Shown: in pieces, positions 33,637 through 36,534 of the stretch
Layout: each line of letters starts with the position of its first letter
Numbering within the stretch: the stretch's first letter is position 1
Assembly (NCBI GenBank): GCA_003265895.1
Contig: QFBS01000014.1
Coordinates: 1-36,534, forward strand
Origin: Candidatus Marinamargulisbacteria bacterium SCGC AG-410-N11
GTDB taxonomy: Bacteria; Margulisbacteria; Marinamargulisbacteria; GCA-2716485; AG-410-N11
Length of the DNA: 36,534 nt
Reading direction: 5' to 3'
Translations under genes and position numbers: made by a program
Notes under the pieces: generated by a model
What the model saw: only the letters and a program-made list of their open reading frames with translations
Databases searched by the model: none
What the model was told of the DNA's origin: nothing

Positions 33637-35589
33637 ATGTTAAAAATTATCGCTATCAAATCTTTTGATGAAGAAAGTGATTATGACTACGGTAGTGACT
33701 ATAGCTTAGATTATAGGTATGGAGCTGCTTACCCAGATAATATTATTTCATTTAAAGAGAGTATCGTTCATCAATTAGCAAAAAAAATAGCCGAAACTGG
33801 TCGGTTAGAGCTACTTAATGAAATTAATGAGACACAATATATCAATGAGCCAGATCAAGATAGTGATATGTCTCCAATAGAATACTTTGTCGCTTATTTA
33901 AATGAAGATAAATTAACTAAAGAAGATATCAAAATATCGTTAGATACGTGGGTTAAAAAGGGTGTTGATATTAATTTGAAAATGAATGATTTAATCATTT
34001 TGGCTATTCATAATCAGCGATATAAAGCGTTGGCGCAATTATTAGATAAGGGCGGGGATTTTAATGGGATTATCGATAGCTGCTTAGTATTAGAAACATT
34101 ATTTGAATTAAACGATTGTCTTGAACTGATAATAGAGTATAAAGATAAAATAAATTGGAATATAAAAGATTCATGGGGTAATAATATTCTTTTTATTGCA
34201 TTAAAAAGTAGTTGCTCCCATAGCTTAATGGAGTTCTTATTGAATTGTTGCTATAAGCATAATCCCGACATGTTATTAGAGACGGATTTTGCGGGGAAAA
34301 CATTATTCGATAACTTTATATTAAGAAATAGATTTAACCTAATTAAAGCTTTAGAGAACTTAGATAAGGCGTTATTTAAACAATTTTTAGCTCAGTATTC
34401 GTTTAATGGACTAGCATGCTTAACACCGGAAGAGTGTAGCCTGTTAATCGATTATTTTAAAAAATATGATCAATCTTATAATTTAGAATCTTTACAAAAA
34501 ATATTTTCTGAAAATTTAAATAATTTAAAAAACATTGAGTATATTATAGATCAGTTGTCAGATACAGAGCGACAAGCATTATTTAGCAATTTAAACATAA
34601 ATAGTAACCAGATTATTCAAATTAGTGAAGCCTTACAAACATATATGTTTTTATATAAAACAATAGACGAAACAGATTTTTTTTGGAATACAAATTGGGA
34701 TATATTTAATCCCTCTTGCCAGTTACTAATTTTACTAAATCAAAAATTTGAAGTAGATATATTATCAGAAAAATTTAATAATCTAGATAAGATAGTAAGT
34801 AGTAAACAAGTAAATAATTGTTTAGCTGCAATTTCATTTACATCAGATCAAGAGAAGGTCAAAACTGAAGAAAGTTTAAATTCAAAAGTTAATTTGTTAC
34901 AACGTAAGTTAATGGATAATAGCCGGCAACGTCGTAAGTATTTTAAATTAAAATCTGATGTTTGTACTCAATTAATGCCATCAGCAGAGACTAACAATCA
35001 AGGTCTAGAACATGCTATTCAGTATATATTAAATCCATTATCAGATATAAGAACTAGAGGAGATCTATTAAAAGAAATTAAATTTTTAACCGAAATTAAA
35101 AATGAAAAAAAATCGTTACAAGTTATTTGCGATCAAAGAGTAGACGGTATAAAGTTTGATATTATTACAATTCAAGAAGCCAAACAGTGGATTCCTACAG
35201 ATCAAGTTATACGAGTTATAAACGCTATTTCTAGTAATAATATAGACGAAGCGATCACTAAAATTAAAAGATGTATAAAAATAAGGCAAATCATAAAGGA
35301 TGTTGAGTCTGAACCATCTTTAAGGACCCAACTCTCTGTTATTAGAAGTCCACAATGTTCAATTTCTTATAGTCCATGTACCGAGTTAAGCATAAACGAA
35401 TATGTTTTATTAGTAACAGATAGTTATATTGGTGATGAGTTAATGCGATATAGTCAATGGTGTAAATATAGACAACAAGGATATTCAAGAGATGAGAACC
35501 ATGATTTTATTACAACAAATAGAATTCCATGTTTTGACATCATAAAAGTAAAAAATGTTAAGATTAGTAGTTGCTTATTTAGAGATTGA
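33637..35589 (+). CDS. Degenerate ankyrin-repeat protein, effector candidate
   Basis: A 650-aa protein with AGGAGG upstream of its ATG. An unusual acidic, Tyr/Asp/Ser-rich patch lies at 11-29 (DEESDYDYGSDYSLDYRYG). Residues ~101-245 read as four worn ankyrin units: WVKKGVDINLKMNDLIILAI...ALAQLLDKGGDFN, then a degenerate one, NIKDSWGNNILFIALKSS...LMEFLLN, and ETDFAGKTLFDNFILRNRFNLIKAL. The remaining ~400 residues are helical, Lys/Asn/Leu-rich and unrecognised, possibly a separate effector domain. No signal peptide is seen. Ankyrin proteins bind host proteins in many Legionella and Coxiella effectors; that role here is inference. It overlaps purD convergently by 15 bases. Confidence 0.7.
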   Translation: MLKIIAIKSFDEESDYDYGSDYSLDYRYGAAYPDNIISFKESIVHQLAKKIAETGRLELLNEINETQYINEPDQDSDMSPIEYFVAYLNEDKLTKEDIKISLDTWVKKGVDINLKMNDLIILAIHNQRYKALAQLLDKGGDFNGIIDSCLVLETLFELNDCLELIIEYKDKINWNIKDSWGNNILFIALKSSCSHSLMEFLLNCCYKHNPDMLLETDFAGKTLFDNFILRNRFNLIKALENLDKALFKQFLAQYSFNGLACLTPEECSLLIDYFKKYDQSYNLESLQKIFSENLNNLKNIEYIIDQLSDTERQALFSNLNINSNQIIQISEALQTYMFLYKTIDETDFFWNTNWDIFNPSCQLLILLNQKFEVDILSEKFNNLDKIVSSKQVNNCLAAISFTSDQEKVKTEESLNSKVNLLQRKLMDNSRQRRKYFKLKSDVCTQLMPSAETNNQGLEHAIQYILNPLSDIRTRGDLLKEIKFLTEIKNEKKSLQVICDQRVDGIKFDIITIQEAKQWIPTDQVIRVINAISSNNIDEAITKIKRCIKIRQIIKDVESEPSLRTQLSVIRSPQCSISYSPCTELSINEYVLLVTDSYIGDELMRYSQWCKYRQQGYSRDENHDFITTNRIPCFDIIKVKNVKISSCLFRD

Positions 35590-36534
35590 TTTTATGGCTT
35601 TAGCGCCAATATCCTTACGGAAATAATGTTGGTCAAACGAAATTTTGTCAACACCTTCATATGCTTGAGCAATGGCTTCTTGTAAATCACGGTGTATACC
35701 GACAACTCCCAAAACTCGACCGCCATTAGTTAATATTTGATCATTATCTTTTGAAGTTCCAGCATGAATAACATGAACATCATCTAATTGGTTGATATTA
35801 GCTAACCCAGCGATAGGGTTTCCTTTTTGATAACTACCAGGATATCCTCCGGAAGCCATAACAATACAAACCGCAGACTCTGATCTCCAATCAAGCGAAA
35901 TTTGATCAAGTGTTTGGTTTGTAATAGCTAAAAATATATCTACTAAATCAGTATTAAGTCTTGGAAGTACCACTTGGGTTTCTGGGTCGCCAAATCGAGC
36001 ATTGAATTCTACAATAGATACGTCATCGTTATGAATCATAAGACCTGCATATAGGATACCTCGATAATCGATGCCTTCAGCTTGAAATCCTTCGAGCGCA
36101 CGATCAAATACTGTTGACTTAATTTTTTCAAAAAGAGAATTTGTTACAATAGGCGCCGGCGAATAAGCTCCCATGCCGCCAGTATTAGGTCCTTTATCAC
36201 CATCAAAAATAGCTTTATGGTCTTGTGCTGGGACCATTGGTAAAATCGTTTTTCCATCACAAAATGCAAATATAGAAGCTTCTTCACCCTGTAAAAAATC
36301 TTCAATTAAGACTTGGCTTCCGGCTTCTTTAAATACATGATTAATAAAGCAATCTTCAAGAGCTTGATTTGCTTGATCAAAACTAGTGGCTACGGTAACA
36401 CCCTTACCAGCCGCTAAACCATCAGCCTTAATAACAATCGGATAATTATTCTTTTTTAAAAGATAGTCGTAAGCTGACTTGTAATCTTTAAATGATACAG
36501 CATGGGCCGTGGGAATATTGTATTTTTTCATAAA
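35575..36534 (-). CDS. purD: Phosphoribosylamine-glycine ligase PurD (N-terminus beyond the window)
   Basis: The C-terminal ~319 residues of PurD, the ATP-grasp enzyme that makes glycinamide ribonucleotide in purine synthesis. The visible part opens FMKKYNIPTA, which is near residue 110 of a full-length enzyme, so the first ~100 codons lie past base 36534. Clear motifs include VIKADGLAAGKGV, LIEDFLQGEEASIF, DGDKGPNTGGMGAYSPAP, VEFNARFGDPETQ and VCIVMASGGYPGSY. It ends inside the convergent ankyrin-like gene. Confidence 0.97.
   Translation of the reverse strand, partial: FMKKYNIPTAHAVSFKDYKSAYDYLLKKNNYPIVIKADGLAAGKGVTVATSFDQANQALEDCFINHVFKEAGSQVLIEDFLQGEEASIFAFCDGKTILPMVPAQDHKAIFDGDKGPNTGGMGAYSPAPIVTNSLFEKIKSTVFDRALEGFQAEGIDYRGILYAGLMIHNDDVSIVEFNARFGDPETQVVLPRLNTDLVDIFLAITNQTLDQISLDWRSESAVCIVMASGGYPGSYQKGNPIAGLANINQLDDVHVIHAGTSKDNDQILTNGGRVLGVVGIHRDLQEAIAQAYEGVDKISFDQHYFRKDIGAKAIKSISK

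Noticed and set aside
1..36534. CRISPR arrays, insertion sequences, phage genes, tRNA/rRNA genes, riboswitches
   Set aside because: I looked for regular repeats, transposase motifs, integrase motifs and tRNA-like T-loops and saw none; a covariance-model search could still find small RNAs in the intergenic regions.

Overview
The window looks like the chromosome of an AT-rich gammaproteobacterium that lives inside or in close contact with eukaryotic cells, most likely a Legionellales-like (Legionella/Coxiella-type) lineage. That placement is inference. It rests on ordinary gammaproteobacterial housekeeping genes (ispG, class I fbaB, an A-type Fe-S carrier, ybgC, hemJ, mutY, grxD, ibaG, gshA/gshB, trmB, purD) interleaved with many large proteins that have eukaryote-like domains, low-complexity Ser/Thr/Asn-rich stretches and no signal peptide. 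No secretion system, rRNA, tRNA, CRISPR array, transposase or phage gene is visible.

Layout. 1-5.1 kb: an OTU-type cysteine protease (deubiquitinase-like) effector candidate with an internal duplication, then ispG, a decayed leucine-rich-repeat fragment and an intact LRR protein. 5.1-9 kb (minus strand): fbaB, an IscA/ErpA-like carrier, a nucleosidase-glycosyltransferase fusion and a basic protein of unknown function. 9-18.3 kb (minus): two giant tandem paralogous proteins (1315 and 1733 aa) of no recognised family. 18.8-21.4 kb: a BaxI_1/YccA membrane protein, a coupled DUF502-ybgC pair and hemJ. 21.4-24.7 kb: a 704-aa effector-like protein and a divergently transcribed protein that reads as a degenerate mitochondrial (SLC25-type) carrier. 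24.7-27.2 kb (minus): glutaredoxin, ibaG, grxD, a small unknown and mutY, a redox/Fe-S cluster. 27.3-29.8 kb: a TPR protein, a protein with a duplicated ~42-aa motif, and a small protein with the three sequence blocks of a RhoGAP domain. 29.9-33.6 kb: gshA-gshB, a secreted alpha/beta hydrolase and trmB. 33.6-36.5 kb: a degenerate ankyrin protein convergent with a purD that runs off the window.

Taken together, the window pairs housekeeping and redox metabolism (glutathione synthesis, glutaredoxins, BolA-type protein, Fe-S carrier, MutY) with a toolkit plausibly aimed at host ubiquitin (OTU), Rho GTPases (RhoGAP-like), mitochondria (carrier-like) and protein scaffolds (LRR, ankyrin, TPR). The regulatory picture also looks two-tiered. 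Several housekeeping genes (ispG, mutY, the small glutaredoxin, the hydrolase, hemJ) have a -10 element 6-7 nt before the ATG and no Shine-Dalgarno, as expected for leaderless mRNAs. Most effector candidates have strong Shine-Dalgarno sites, and four share a CGATAAT-containing motif upstream. All functions are read from sequence motifs only; none was checked against a database.
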